This document shows, piece by piece, positions 36,360 through 49,800 of a stretch of DNA of 64,000 nt. The notes beneath the pieces were generated by a model, which saw nothing but the letters and a program-made list of their open reading frames with translations, was not told where the DNA came from and made no database searches. Numbering within the stretch: the stretch's first letter is position 1; each line of letters opens with the position of its first letter. The stretch comes from Lunularia cruciata (lineage: Eukaryota > Streptophyta > Marchantiopsida > Lunulariales > Lunulariaceae), in contig OX419760.1 in NCBI GenBank assembly GCA_948567375.1, forward strand, positions 40,610,001 through 40,674,000. Reading direction: 5' to 3'. Both the position numbers and the translations under genes were made by a program.

Positions 36360-37842
36360 AATCATGAGGGAAATTTGTAGGATATCTTAGTGATTGTAAA
36401 TTGCACGGAACAGATTGGGTTTGGCTTTGCTGGTGGCGCTGTCTACAATGTGCACTGGTGCCAATACACTCTATTACTCTTTGTAATATAGTGTTTTGTA
36501 TTTCGATTCGTTTGGCGTCGGTCTTAAGTGGGTTCTGGATTCCCCTTTCCGTGAACGGCTTCTGCTCCCATTTCTCGTATGTTATTCTTTGTAATTATTT
36601 GTACAGAACGATAGCAAAGAGGTGCTACAGGCTTATACTTTCCAATTTTGAACATCTTGTTGCGTTTAACCTGAAGTTCGGGGATCTATGCCAAGGAAAG
36701 ATGATTCAAAATTCATTGCACATTGTGTCCCTCTGTCAAAAGTTGGCTTAGCCAGGGAGTAAGTGGATTGGCCAGGGATTAAGTGCAAGTGTTGGATTCG
36801 ATGGAAGTTGTTCGTTGGGATATTAGTTGCCCAACCGCGTAGTGTATATTAGTAAGTGTAATGATTCAAGTCCTTTCAAGTTCAAAACATATAAAAAAAT
36901 TCCATAATCGGGTTCATATCTTCACTTTCCAAATCGAAGCTAATATGGTCTTAATTTATTGCACATAATTTCTGAGATTTCATTTGGACCAATTCAGTTA
37001 ATTGGTCACTGCATCAAATTCTATAAACACATTTTGCAGGACTTCACCTAGTTAAATATACAGGAACTACATCAGAAATACATTCTCACCTAGCCTTTCC
37101 AAAACTAGAATTGAAGATAAAAAAGCAATTTCCTGACACTAAACCCCCGTGAAGTAACTTCCAACTGTATGGCAAATAGTCCTGTCAACTTCTCCCCAGT
37201 ATACACACATGTTGCGAAGACGAATACTGCTTGCAGAAATCACTATGCCGAACTGGCTCCACAGGTATATCGAAGCAGGTGTACTAGAGCCATGTAAAAC
37301 CTCATCTGTATCCATAAAAGAGATTCGAATGATGTTCGCCACAATGTCCCGTTGTGCCGATCTCCGGGACCGAAAGTCGTCCCTCGAAGGCAACAAAAGT
37401 GGCAATTGAGGTATGTCGATATCCTTCATTACATCGTCGTTCAATGGATCTGAAAGCAGGGGCCAATATCAGAGACAAACCAATACAACTCACGTTCTAT
37501 GCAACATACAAAGCTCAGTTCACACGAGGCTCAGGGAGGAGGTTATGGGTGACACTTACAAAGCTCAGCTGATCTGTTTCGAGTCGGCGTCAGTGGCAGC
37601 CTTCCTTGCTCCGTGATCCGTCAGCACCGAGCGTGACACAGTATAAGTTGTCATTCACAGCGATTAGTTAACTAGAGGATCGTGGGATGGCGATTTACAT
37701 GTCCCTCAAACCCTTGATCTCGAAATCTGCCGTTTTTGTGAACGAAGGAAATATGCCGTTCGTTGCTAAGGAGAGTATCCTCTCCGACGACGCTTTTTGA
37801 CTAGCTCCCAATTTGTCAATCATAGACTATAATACACCTTCG
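36360..37842. other. Tail-to-tail intergenic region between NUB1 and SMG1
   Basis: About 1.5 kb between two convergent stop codons. It must contain the 3' untranslated ends of both genes. A 101-aa minus frame (37,139-37,444) and a 116-aa plus frame (36,401-36,751) show no known motif and are not called. The 38-nt motif shared with the insertion in NUB1 intron 8 lies at 36,532-36,569. Confidence 0.6.
36532..36569 (+). repeat. 38-nt motif shared with the nested insertion
   Basis: Reads GTTCTGGAT, then CCC-like spacing, then GAACGGCTTCTGCTC. It matches three 38-nt copies inside the Copia-nested insertion, differing mainly in the middle, with the same length in all four. It lies 173 bp after the NUB1 stop codon, so probably within the 3' untranslated region. 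Confidence 0.7.
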
Positions 37843-40800
37843 TTATATCCAGGGTGTCCAGCCCTCGTACATGTTGCAAAGATTATCAAGGCTTGTGGCT
37901 TGCCGAAGTAGGTGATCTACATGATCGGCAACTGGCAGATTGCTGTTTTGCACCACCCGATACGAAGGTGATCAGATAACTGAACAATAGGCAAGAAGAG
38001 TATAGAGCATGTCACCAATATCTACCGACGATCCCTCCCTCTCGTACAGGCTACAGATAACATTATTATGGCAAATTTCGACACAGTTGCACAAGTACAC
38101 CAACAAGTCGCAAAGAAGATCTAAAGTAGAACGAGGAAAGCAAGTAAAGCGCGAGTCAACAAACCTGCTGCCATTGATATCTCGGCCTTCCAGTTTCATC
38201 CGAACTCGCTCTAAAACAGAGACAGCATAGAGATTTTTCTCTGTCCAGATAAGTCAGAACGAATATTAAGATCGTGATATACAAGAGCTGTGTGGGGCAA
38301 GAAATTGTCATCTAGAGTAGCCCCTAGATAATTTCTCCTAATCCGTGTAAAGCCCTTAGCAGCAATCACCCATTAATTGTTTGATAACTTGTAAAGCACA
38401 AGATACCAGTTATTTCGAAGTCAGGGATACCAACCTCTGATTTTCCGGGGCTGAAAGTCGGACAGGCTTGGATAAGTGCTAGGGCCATAACCACCCTTTG
38501 CTCTTTGATCTTGTCTTGAACTTGGGAACGGTGTGCGAGCATGATGATCCAGATGATAACTAGGAGGTGCAAAAGGGTAGGGAGTCTGTGCTGTGACCAA
38601 ATATTTTGAAGACCTAGAAATATCTAACGTTGCTTTGCGAGGTTTTATGGACAGGTGCAAATCCCGAGTCTTCTCCTTCCTTTCTGAGACGAGACTAGGT
38701 ATACTTGCATTTCCATGCAATCCATCAGATGTGACTACCAATGCACGATTGCCCAAATTCTCGGCAGTTTCTTCAACAGATGAGCCGTCCAAGCCTCCAT
38801 GCCCATTCCCTCTCATAAAAGAGCGATGCGAGACAGCGTATTTCATCCTTTCACTGTCAGATGCTTCGGAGACACCCGATTCAGCAGATAGTCTCTGTGA
38901 GGCTTCCAGAGGAAGGTGGAAGGAACCCGTATCACGCGCATGATATGACTCTATGCTCAGTGCATTATCTGGAGGAGAAATCCAGCATTCTTCATCGTCT
39001 TGAAGAAATAGTTCTTCTGATTGAGAGACAATGCTCGTAGGGCCTTCATCCGTATCTGGATCAACGAAACCGTGAGGTTGACCTTCCGGGGATCCTAGTC
39101 CCTCGACAACAAGATCTGAACCAGCTGCAACAATCTCCTGAGATCTTGCCTCCTGATTCTCTCCTACACCTTCCAAAGCCTGCATTTTAAGACATGAACT
39201 TATCAAAATACAGGTCAAGTCTTTCGGGGCACAAGTGATGGCTGACTTTGAATGCGCACAACCCGCAAACCCTTGAGAACTGATTAAATTTTCTTCCCCC
39301 TTCTTTATCATAAACGGCAATGTTCTATATTTTGTTAGACTTATAATGGGACATTTTATTTACTATTCATTTGAGAGCACTATTCATGCGCGAGCACTAT
39401 TCATATCCAGCACTGTTCATGATCACTGTTCACATGAGTTACATGTGGAACATGTTAACACACCCTTCAGGTATTTTGAGTCTGATCTCTGCATGTATAT
39501 AATCCCAGTCCAAGGGGTTCTTCAAGGTTAATCCATTTCATACTACTCATTTCATTTTCTCACATGGTATCAGATTTCATATTTGCCGCTAGTTGTTCAG
39601 AATCTTTAGCAATTGTGAGCTCAAATAACAGCATCGAACTGCCAACCTGAAATCAGCCCTCATGTTGTTAGGCAGAGAGTCAAACGGTCATGTAGCAGGA
39701 GGTGGGAAGAATGAGATCAATGTGCTTACCTTGTGAAGCACCCCTGCATCTGAACTAGCAGTCCGTGCAAGCTTCGTTAAAGATGAGTGCAATCGGTTCA
39801 CATAGTTAATCAGCCCAGGCACTGTCCTCGTGACAACCGGACCTGCCTCCTTTATAGTGTTCAGAAGAGATTGAAGTATCGTCTGACCATGACTTCCGCC
39901 ATCTGCATCCACTTCTAGGTCTCGGGATGGGGTGCGAGCAAAAGTTGTTGCTGCTGATGCAAGCATAGGCTCCAGAGTTAACAACAGCAAATTGATCTGC
40001 AAGCCACAAAACATATAGTCAGACTTCCGTTGAAGAACGAAGCAATTAAGTCATATCCATCTGCAGCATGTCCAGATTATGATGGACTGCGCTCCGGTTA
40101 TATAAGAATACGCTTAAAATTGCTCTACAACATCTCCTCAGTCTGCCAACGCTGATGGTGGAGACCTGAAATAAGGTGGTTCCCCTCACATTACATAATC
40201 TCGTGAGAAGGGTGTCAGCTCCCAAGTCTGGTAAAAGAAGTCACAGGAGAAACCAAAGTCTTCTAGTTCAGCCACGAATTCTACAATAAATAAGAAGTAG
40301 AAGTTGAGACAACCCACGTTCAGGGATACGTACCTTGGTCAAATCGGACATAAGATGTTTGTGCTCTGCAAATGCCTCTTGTGCAAGGCAATGTACATCG
40401 TGGGCACCCTCTGCGCCACCGGTGATTGCAAGAACCTGCGACACATGAGATTCGAAGAACATGAGATTCGAAGTCGTGAAAAGATGCGAACAGAACAGAG
40501 CACGAGAATATTTGCCGCAATCAGAAAGAGGGGAAGTCCTCAAGTATGGCATTAGTGATATGACCGTCTCACCTCTTCAATCATTGTGCCACTTTCAACC
40601 GTGAGGGCTGTATGCCCACGCATCACTCGACAGAAGGCGGACACCGCAGTTGATGCCTCTACTGTGATTCCCCTGAGCTCGATCTTTGCAGCTTGTAGTT
40701 CACCTGCAGCAGATGGTCGTTCGATGAATCTCAACATAATATTCCGTCTTTAATTGAAAATAAACTGTGTAGGAAGGTACCTCGGATCCCAAGAAAGCAC

Positions 40801-43800
40801 TGACCGCTACCAAGATTCTTGGTTACCACTGCAACCTACATAATGTACGGCATCTAGAGGGGAAGCGCACTGAAAAGAACATCAAGATTTGTGCTCTTAC
40901 TCAAGGCTGATTCAACTTCCACAGTGGCAGCTCGAAGGTCCTCCGTTGCCTTGAACAAATGGGCGGTTGCTGCATCTGCTTTCTTCTGTGCGGCTTGCCA
41001 ATCCACCTCAGAACCTGGTTCATTTCACCAGATCTCTCATGAGTGTCTTGACCACTCTTACAACTTGTGGAGGAGAGCAAGAAGTTCCACCCCGGTATAC
41101 AGAAATACTCCACAAGACGACCAATGAAGTTACGGCCAGGAGGCTCTGAGAACTCATGACATATTCAAATTGATTAAGCTTTTATGGGATGTGGTTAAGT
41201 GAGTCGGAGTTTTACTGCTGAATGAAAGACAAGTGGACTCCAGCCTGGAGATTAGATTCTGATACTTCTGCTGCCAAGGACGACCATCATTGATGGGACC
41301 CGGAACTGAAGGATCCTTCTGGTAAGTGGTCAAAAATCCCTCCCGCGACGCTTCAAACTCTAGAACCGCAGCACAAAGCCGCACAATGCCAGCAGCTTGC
41401 TCCTGTCCGGACCAAAGGAGTTGCCGTCTTCTACGGAGATGCTCATGAAATTCCGTAGGTATCCCTAAGCTTCGACTTGAGTTGCTTCCCAGCGCATTGC
41501 TGGTGCTAGGGCCCGCACACGCCCATGCCATAGCCCTATCAAGCTGTTCTTCGGCTGAAAGGCCGGCACCTTCACAGCCTTGTAGACTTTCCGTTGCCCT
41601 TGTGATCGCAGATATTGATGACTGCAAACTGTCAAGGACTTGACGTCTGCTCCACCACGCCAAGCTTGCCCCACCCTGCTCTCCGATTAAAGAGCTTGGT
41701 AATCCAAGCAGCCTATTTTGAGGAATAGTGCGGCCCAAAGATGTATCATGCAACCATTCCATTTGGGCAGCTTCCATATGAGCTTCTTGAAGCTCTTTCA
41801 TGATCTCCTCAATTCGTCCCTTCAGTAGTAACACGGTGGTATTCTTCACACGGACCGTCTCATGTGCATCACAATACTCGTGAATGAGCCGAAGAGCTCT
41901 CTTTACTAGTTCTTCTTCTTTCTTAACCTGCTGAACGTCATCTTCCCCATCACTTTCGAGAGGATTCAGCAACTGCTTTTGCTTCGACAGACAGTTGAGC
42001 ACTACGGGACCAAGCCGCTCCCTTAGATACTGATCTAGAAAGTCGTGTAACTGAGTCTCTAGCCTGTTCTTTTGACGAATCAGAATTTGGTCCAATCCCA
42101 AACTCATGTTCTCACTGGAGGATGCATCTCGAATGCATGAAGTCCATAAGGTATCCATTATCCTTAGTTTCCAAACGAAAAACATCTTATCGCAGTAAGC
42201 ATGGGAAGCTCTCCAGACAGATTTGAGACCAGGGTAAACAGCTGTCAGCAAATCATTTGTGTCAGCATTTTCTTGAGCAATCTCTCCATCTACACCTACA
42301 AAAGAACTCAATACTTCGTCCAATGGCTCTAACCCAGAGAATAGACTTCCGAACGCTGTCAACAAAACATTTCCACGCATCAGGTGTAAGTCTCCCTTTG
42401 GGTCAAAGTGCACAAGGTCGTCAAATCGCTGTTCTGCAACTATCAAGGCGTTATGCACATTCATCTCGCTTCTTGCAATAGCGGATTTCTGAGAACCACG
42501 CTGAGCCCACGCTCTGTGAAGCTCATCCAGCTCCCCACGACAAGCCTCTTCCTCACTGGCCAGTTCCTCTGCCTCTTCCCACGATAAGTGTTCCCTGCTT
42601 TTGGCAGCATTGTCTTCCAGCTCAGCTTGTCTTTTCGAAATTTGCTCAACTTTCTCTGGATAGCTTTTCTCAAGTTCCAAAAGAGAAGATCTCTGGGCCT
42701 CAATTACAGCAACTTGTTCAAGTGCTGCGTCAACAGACAACCGTAAGCGAGAAAGGGAGGTGAAAGCGTCTAGCACCGCAGGATCATGTGATAAGGAAGC
42801 TTTTATAGTCTCCGGTAGAACAAGCCCAATCATTTTGTTGCCAAGGTCCTCCACTCCTGTCATGCAGGCCCGACAACTTCTTGCCCAATCGACAACTTGG
42901 CATAAGCTTTCAGGCAATGGACTGCCTAACTGATGAAGTTCTGCGATTAAGTCTGACATAAGCGCCCATCTTTCGATCTGCACTTGCAAATCTGGTAAGC
43001 ACCGATTCCAGGACTCTGGAACTTTCTCATCTCCACTCAGGTAAGTTCCTCTCTCGGCTGTAATTTCTGCGACGCTAGCAGAAATCTCGTTGAACAAAGT
43101 TGCCACGGACATCTGCAACACAAATCGAACCTTCGCCAGTTTCTCCTCCGTCTCTAGAGAATTTTCTTTTGCTTCTTCTAGCTTGCTTTGGTTAACCGCA
43201 GTGCCCATAAAATCATCGTCCTTCTTTGACTTTCCCCTTGATAGGACGTGCCTCGAGAAAATTGTAACTAGGCGATCTTTCGACTTCCGCTCAGCTTCCA
43301 TGTCTATTGATATTTCCAACTCATCACACTCAGCTCGCAGCTTCCCTACTTCCTTCCAGAGCTGTTCAACATGCACCTGGACTGATTCATACTTCTGCCT
43401 AATAACCTCGTCATGCTCACCTCTCCCTCTCGCCACGAGTTCCAAAGCTTGGCGCTTGGCGGCGGCAAGCACATCTGATGAAAGTTTCTTAACCAGAACC
43501 TGCAAGATCTGAGCCCAGGTGTGACCGTCACTACTGGCTATGTAATTTGAGGGCAAGAGCTTTTCCAACGCCGTCGAATATGCCTGCAATGCACTTGATG
43601 CTTGTAATAGTGCATCATGCCGGGTAATCATAAGTTGTGCAACTTCTCGATCAACCTCTCGGCAGTGAATTTGAGCAGGTTCCGGCACAATGGTCAGAGG
43701 TACTCCAGCTGACAAAACAGCAGAAATTAGGGAAAGAGCATCAGGGGGACTAGGAAGCTGCCCAATAGCTTGAAGTTCTGAGGCATTTCCATTTCGTAGA

Positions 43801-46800
43801 GCATTGAGCACTCGTCCATGTTGTTCCACCCATTGCGTCATTTCCACAGCGGCCTCGGTTAGCAAACTTTTCACTTGTCCGAAGTCCCGAGCTTGCACCT
43901 CAAGTCCCATTTGCGCTTTCTCCAAACATAAGGATGCTTCTGACATGAGAGCTCTTGCAGTTGCCTCGGTCTTCGCTGCTGTAAACCGATTTTGCTCTAG
44001 ATGTCCGGAAGCAGTCATTGCCTGCTCATATCGATCTTGAGCTTCCGTCCAGCTCTGCAGGAACCCAATAATCCTCAATTAGGTCGGTATAATTATCTAT
44101 TATAGAGATTACACAGACAAATGCAAAGAGATTGAGCCATCCAATAACTCAAAACTCCTCATAATTCACTGCAAGGACGCAATATGGCAAAATGCAAGCA
44201 ATAGGAGCATACTGGTAAGGACTTACAGGCAACACCCCAACTACCAAACACCTAATTTTGAAGAGCAAGAAAAGCACTTCTTACTTTCTCATGCAGAACC
44301 GAAACCTACAGAGACGAGACTGGCTATACCTGGAGTGCTTGAGCAACGGCTGGTAAGGTTGTAAGCAGATGATCGTGGTGCTCCTGCACAGATAATATGC
44401 ACAGCAAGCGAAGACTATTTATCTTTCGGGAGTCTCCAGATAATCAAGAGACAACAGAACTGCAATTTTTGGAATGCAAGAAGCAATTCAAGATGGATGC
44501 CGCTACTTCAAGCAGATAGATGGTTGATTGCTGTACTAGTTGTCAGTAACCGTTTATCTTCTCTGCTCTTGCTAAACCTATGTTTCTGCATCCACTCTGG
44601 ATATCTCTGGACTTAAGTCTTTTCGATATATCCTTATAGATCCCAACTCGTACATTTCCAGATTACAGTAGATTTCCAGTCAAGCATACCTTACATAAGA
44701 TAGAGAAGAGGGTTTTGCGAACCTGAAGGGGGACGCGAATTTCTTGCATACGAGATGCGAAAAGGCTTAAGCTGACTGCCAGCTCCATTCCCTTACGCTC
44801 CTCTCCTCCAATAGTGGCTTCGTCGTGTCCATCTCCTCGCATCCACTCAACGAGTGGATCCCAAACGAAAACCTCCAAAAGCATCAAAATCAAATCCTTG
44901 TTACTCTGCAATGCTTTTAGCACTGCTTCGCAATTTGCGCGAAACACGCCTTCCACTCCAGTCAATCCTAATGCAGCCTGAATCGTTTGCGTCAGTCGGA
45001 AGGGAACAATCTCAGGTATTTTCAGACGGAGCCCTTTGTCGAAACAGACGTTGTAGTCTATGTGCACCACATCCCCGGTGCAAAAGTCAACAAGTATGTT
45101 GTCTAGATGCCGGTCTCCAAGTCCTAAGATATACCCTACCATGCTCATGACAGCCACACTCCCGGAAAACCTGAAAGAATATTGAGCTGGTTAGCAGATT
45201 ATTTGCATAAAGAAAATGTATTCGTGCAAATACACAGCTAACGAGCTAACCCTAAAATAGCAGATATACACATGCCAAGAGAAAGAGTGTATACAATTGC
45301 AAGGAGTTCAACCCGGTGAATGTAGAGGTGAATGTCACTGACCATAGAGAAGCTACAATAGGTTACTTGTATGGCATAAAATAACTGGCACCGAACAATA
45401 TTACTCACTTCTTCTGCTTGTAGCTGAATGAACGAAGTCCAGCACTTGCGCACCAGAGCTCCCGATGAAGTAACTGCCTGGGCGTTTCTTTCATAAGTTC
45501 CAACAACACTTTGCGTTTCACCTCTTGTGGCCAATCTCTTCTCGAGATGACCTTCCTTAAGCCTTTCTCTTTTAATGCCGGTGTAATTTTCCCGTAAAAG
45601 AGATCACTAGGGCGTGGAACCGCAGGCGGATTGAGAGTATTCATGGCTCCGCTTGCAGCAAGCTGTGCAGCTTGGACCCGTAGCTGCCAAGATTTAAATA
45701 CTCCGTACATACTGGTGAGGTTGTTCACCCACTGGATCAACCCTGCTCGTCCACTGATAGGGGTAACTGAATAATATCGCACACTTAGACCTCGTCTCCG
45801 AGTAGGACTATGAGCTTGAAGCATCCCGTTCACAGCATGGAGGAGCTGCATGATACGTGCATCCAACCGCAGATCCTCCCGTCCCTTCAACAGATATGTA
45901 TAACTTTCGCCATCAGACCCCATCATGGAGAGTTTTTTGGGCTTCGTTTTTGTAGCAAGAATCGAAACTTGCTCATCAAAGGCAGTGATGGTCACCATTC
46001 CTGAGTGGCTAACACCTTGACCATTAACTCCAAATCCAGCACCTAACTCTGGGACCCCACCTTCGAAATCTGAGGTCCTTACCTCTAAACCAGGCATTGG
46101 AGCATCTGAGGACCTCAGAGCAGCTAGTCTGGGAGATATATCACTCAGAAGTGTAGACGACTTCTTCTGGAGATTCCCAAAAGATGCTGCTATAGTCTCC
46201 AGCACTCGCCAAGCATCCCCAAGAGACGCTGAGCCTGCAGGCGGCGATTTAAAATTAAGAATGGCAGTCTTCAATTGAGCACCAAACTGCTCTTGAAACC
46301 ACACTTCATGCGGTGTCTCGGGGGGTCTTGAAGTTGATGCAAGTCGACGCTCCAAGGCAACTGCTACGGGTGCCATCATTGCGGAGTACTTAGCTGCATT
46401 AATGCGTGATTTCTCTGCATGTGTAAGCGTTGGATTCTCAGCGACCCTAGCCGCTTGCTCTTTCAAGGTGGCAATCCTTCGCATAACATCTGCAAGAGAC
46501 ATCATGCGGAAGTCAAAAAACCATCATACAAAATCTTTCTTACAACGATACAGAACAATCTCTTCCCAATCTCTTTGAGATCCGAATGCTTCGAAGATTG
46601 CTATCAACCATATACGGTCAGCTTGATACTACACAACGAGCCAAATGGGAGAGAATGCACAGATTTTGAGGCGAATGTCTCGTGTGTTGAAATTGAAAGT
46701 TGAGCTTCTTATTGCTCTTTACCCGCATGGAGGTCCTGTAGAGTGCTGAGCCATTGTTCGTCCCAAAGGACTGTGATCGTACCCAGCTCCCCAATCATCA

Positions 46801-49800
46801 CTCGCACATCCTCTACAAGTTTGGGATGCAGATTCACCTGCCATCAGGACAACACACATCAAATCTCACATCCGCTCTGCCTATGGTGACTTGAAAACAG
46901 AATACGTGACATAGTGCGAATACATACATCACACCAAGATAAAGGGGTATAGACTGCTGCACATACCAAACACCTGAGTATCCGATGGAGCTCTTCAGAA
47001 GGTTGACCTTCACAAGCATTGAGGTCCACCAGAGTTGGATAAACGATAGCCCAAGGGGAAACATTGGCCAGAGACATGAGCAAACCCTCTAGCTGTTTCC
47101 TGACCTTCAGCTCTGGATGACTACTCAAGCGAGCAAAGAGCTGTGCGGTCAATGCCTGCCAAGCAATGGTAATGAACGTCATTGTTAGGACAGAGACACA
47201 AACATGCATTACACCCAGACTGAATAGATTAAGATCATATTCATGCCCTGGAGCTGTATCTAGCAAGTATCTTTGTACAAGGGGTTATCACCTGCCAAGG
47301 TGATGGAGGCACAGAAGCAAGTCCTTGTACGAGGGTCTCCTCAAGCTCCACACCATAATTGAGAAGGATCCGTAACACAAACAATGAAGCGCTCAAGACG
47401 CCATCCGCCCTCTTGAACTTCATCCTATCTGACCAGCATTTCTTACTGGATTGAGAGCTTGGCTGACCCCTGCTTGACATAGAAAGATACTGGAGAAACC
47501 CTTGAGCAGCATGTTCAAACAAAGAAACTCTTCTTCTCCTCAAATCCCACCAGATTTGCATTAACTGGTGGACAAGAGCACCAACTTCATAAGGGTTGGA
47601 CATGAATGGGAGCATTTGAAGTTCTTGGTGCAACTGCATGCTTAATAGCAAAGCCGGCGATTCGCCATCCGAGTCTTCAACCCCTACTTTACCAGCAGCC
47701 TTCTGCATGATTACGGCCAGACGCTGTACGAGAGAGTCAAGCCCAAGCATCTTGTCCCTTACTAGCTTAGCGTCATGATCTGTTCTGCTCTCTCCTTCAA
47801 CTTCTTCCTCACCAGTTTTGCCCAGGGCATCACTTAAAATCTTTGTGATCACGGCAGCAGTTGAACTGTTCCCACTAGTATCAAGTTCAGCCTCGAGTAG
47901 CTGCGGGAACAGAAGGGGTTTCACGAAAGTACAGGACCCTTCAAGAAAGCTTCTAGCATGATCGTTGCACCATGATGCATACAGGAACCAAGCTTTCGCC
48001 ATACCGGGACACAGCACAGTTGCTGCCTTGGTACCCGCACCAACGATCTCTTGTAGAATTGAGGTGAAGTTTCCATTTGCCGATCCGTCAGCAACCCGAA
48101 GATCCAGATTCTCCCAGTTCTCAAACCTGTGACCAGAACCATTCTCCAAATTCAGTTTTAAAATAAAACCTGTGATGGAGAACTGCGGAGGCTTATGTTG
48201 CAACCAAGATGAGAGTTTTAAGCAGGCCTTAGCTTTGACCGTATCCCCAACTTCTGCACTGTGAGTAAGAGGGTTGATACACATAGACTCCCGGGAAAAG
48301 TCCCACAACTGCACAATGGCCTCCTCATGGTTCTTCTCGGCATAGTTTAAGAGGATACGTTCATATTTGAAACCTGTTAAGAGATTCCTATCAAGTGTTA
48401 TTACACCTTTGAAAGCCTGTTCACTAGGAGTTTGACGCAATAATCGTCTAGCGAGTCTCATGTTCAACTGCTTCCTGGCCAACCTTACAAGTTGCTGATG
48501 GAGCTGTAATGTGACTGGTGACTCCGGAAGTGTTGTGTGGTATACACGAAAAAGCTTTAGCCACAAGTGACAATCTTGTTCCAGCACATCGAGTGGTGAC
48601 TCTATCACTTGCGGTAGTGCACTCATTGACCCTATGTCAGTCAATTTGATCCCATTTACATCTTCGAGTACGCTGCGATGTATGCCTGTTGCTTCATACG
48701 CCCTGATGCACTCAAGTTGCATGACAAAAGGAGCCGCATCAGAAAGTCCTTCAAGTGCGGCTACCAGAAGACCACCCTCTAGCATTGCCTTGGCGGTTGC
48801 TAGATCCCGCGCTGCATCCTCCTTGTTGCCTTTGCGCAGCATGGCCTGGAGAAGCATCTGCTCACTTCTTTGCAGAGCCTGCCGGGGATCAGCTGTAAGT
48901 TCACTGCTACTTTGTGGGGTCAAATCCAGAAAGCCCCATGCTCCCTGGACATCACCTGCATCAAACCGAGCCAACGCATGAATGGCATTCATATCATTGC
49001 CAGCTGTTGTCAATGCCCCAGAGTAAGCTTTCCCAGCATGTTTTGCACGGAGTAGCTGGAGTTCCTGCAACCAGCTGTCTAAACCTTCCCAATCACCAAG
49101 TGCCCCATAACTTTCAATTGTTCGGGCAATAGTAAACTGGACTCCATCAGCTCCCATTATCCCAAGCGCTTCTTCTGATTGCAGTAAGTCTGTGTAGTGT
49201 GCAGCAGCTCGCTCATACTGTCCCTGTGCTTGATATCGTAAACCTTCCATCCAGCCGAGTGGACCTACATCTTTCTGCAACAGTGTACTGTCGTCGGTCA
49301 ACAATGCACCAAAAGTCGAACTTGCCCAGACTTTGAGACCACGAAGAGAATCTACTTCATGAGCTCTGCAGAGAGCCAGTGACGCATGTCGTAGGACGCG
49401 GTAAACATCTTGTTGCACCTTGATCTTCAAAGAAGACTGATTATCAGATGACTGAGGGCGTGCTGAATCTCTCAAAGCTGTTGCCGTTAGAGTGGTCAAA
49501 TCCTGCAAGCGCAGAGATGCATGATAGAATGTACCAGAGTAGCACTGAATAGCCACACTAAGGTTCATCAAGGCGTCACGTATACGGACAAACCACTCTT
49601 CGCAGACCTTTTTATTCGTTCGGAAGAAAGGAGCACTCGCTGTGGGAGCAGGAGTCAGAATTACAGACCCTTCATAAGCATTATATATGTTCTTCTCAAG
49701 AGCTTCCACAAACTCCAGGAGCAAACGCATTGGGAGTAACTGAACTCCCATTGATGTGGTAGAGTTAGCGATGTCCCGTTGCCCACTATCACTTTGAAAT

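Noticed and set aside
37139-37444. 101-aa minus frame between SMG1 and NUB1
   Set aside because: Lies beyond the SMG1 stop; no motif; likely 3' untranslated or spacer DNA.
40829-40835. Alternative acceptor GTAG for the small SMG1 exon at 40,781-40,828
   Set aside because: Gives the wrong phase relative to the upstream exon and leads to a stop; TTGCAG ending at 40,829 fits both neighbours.
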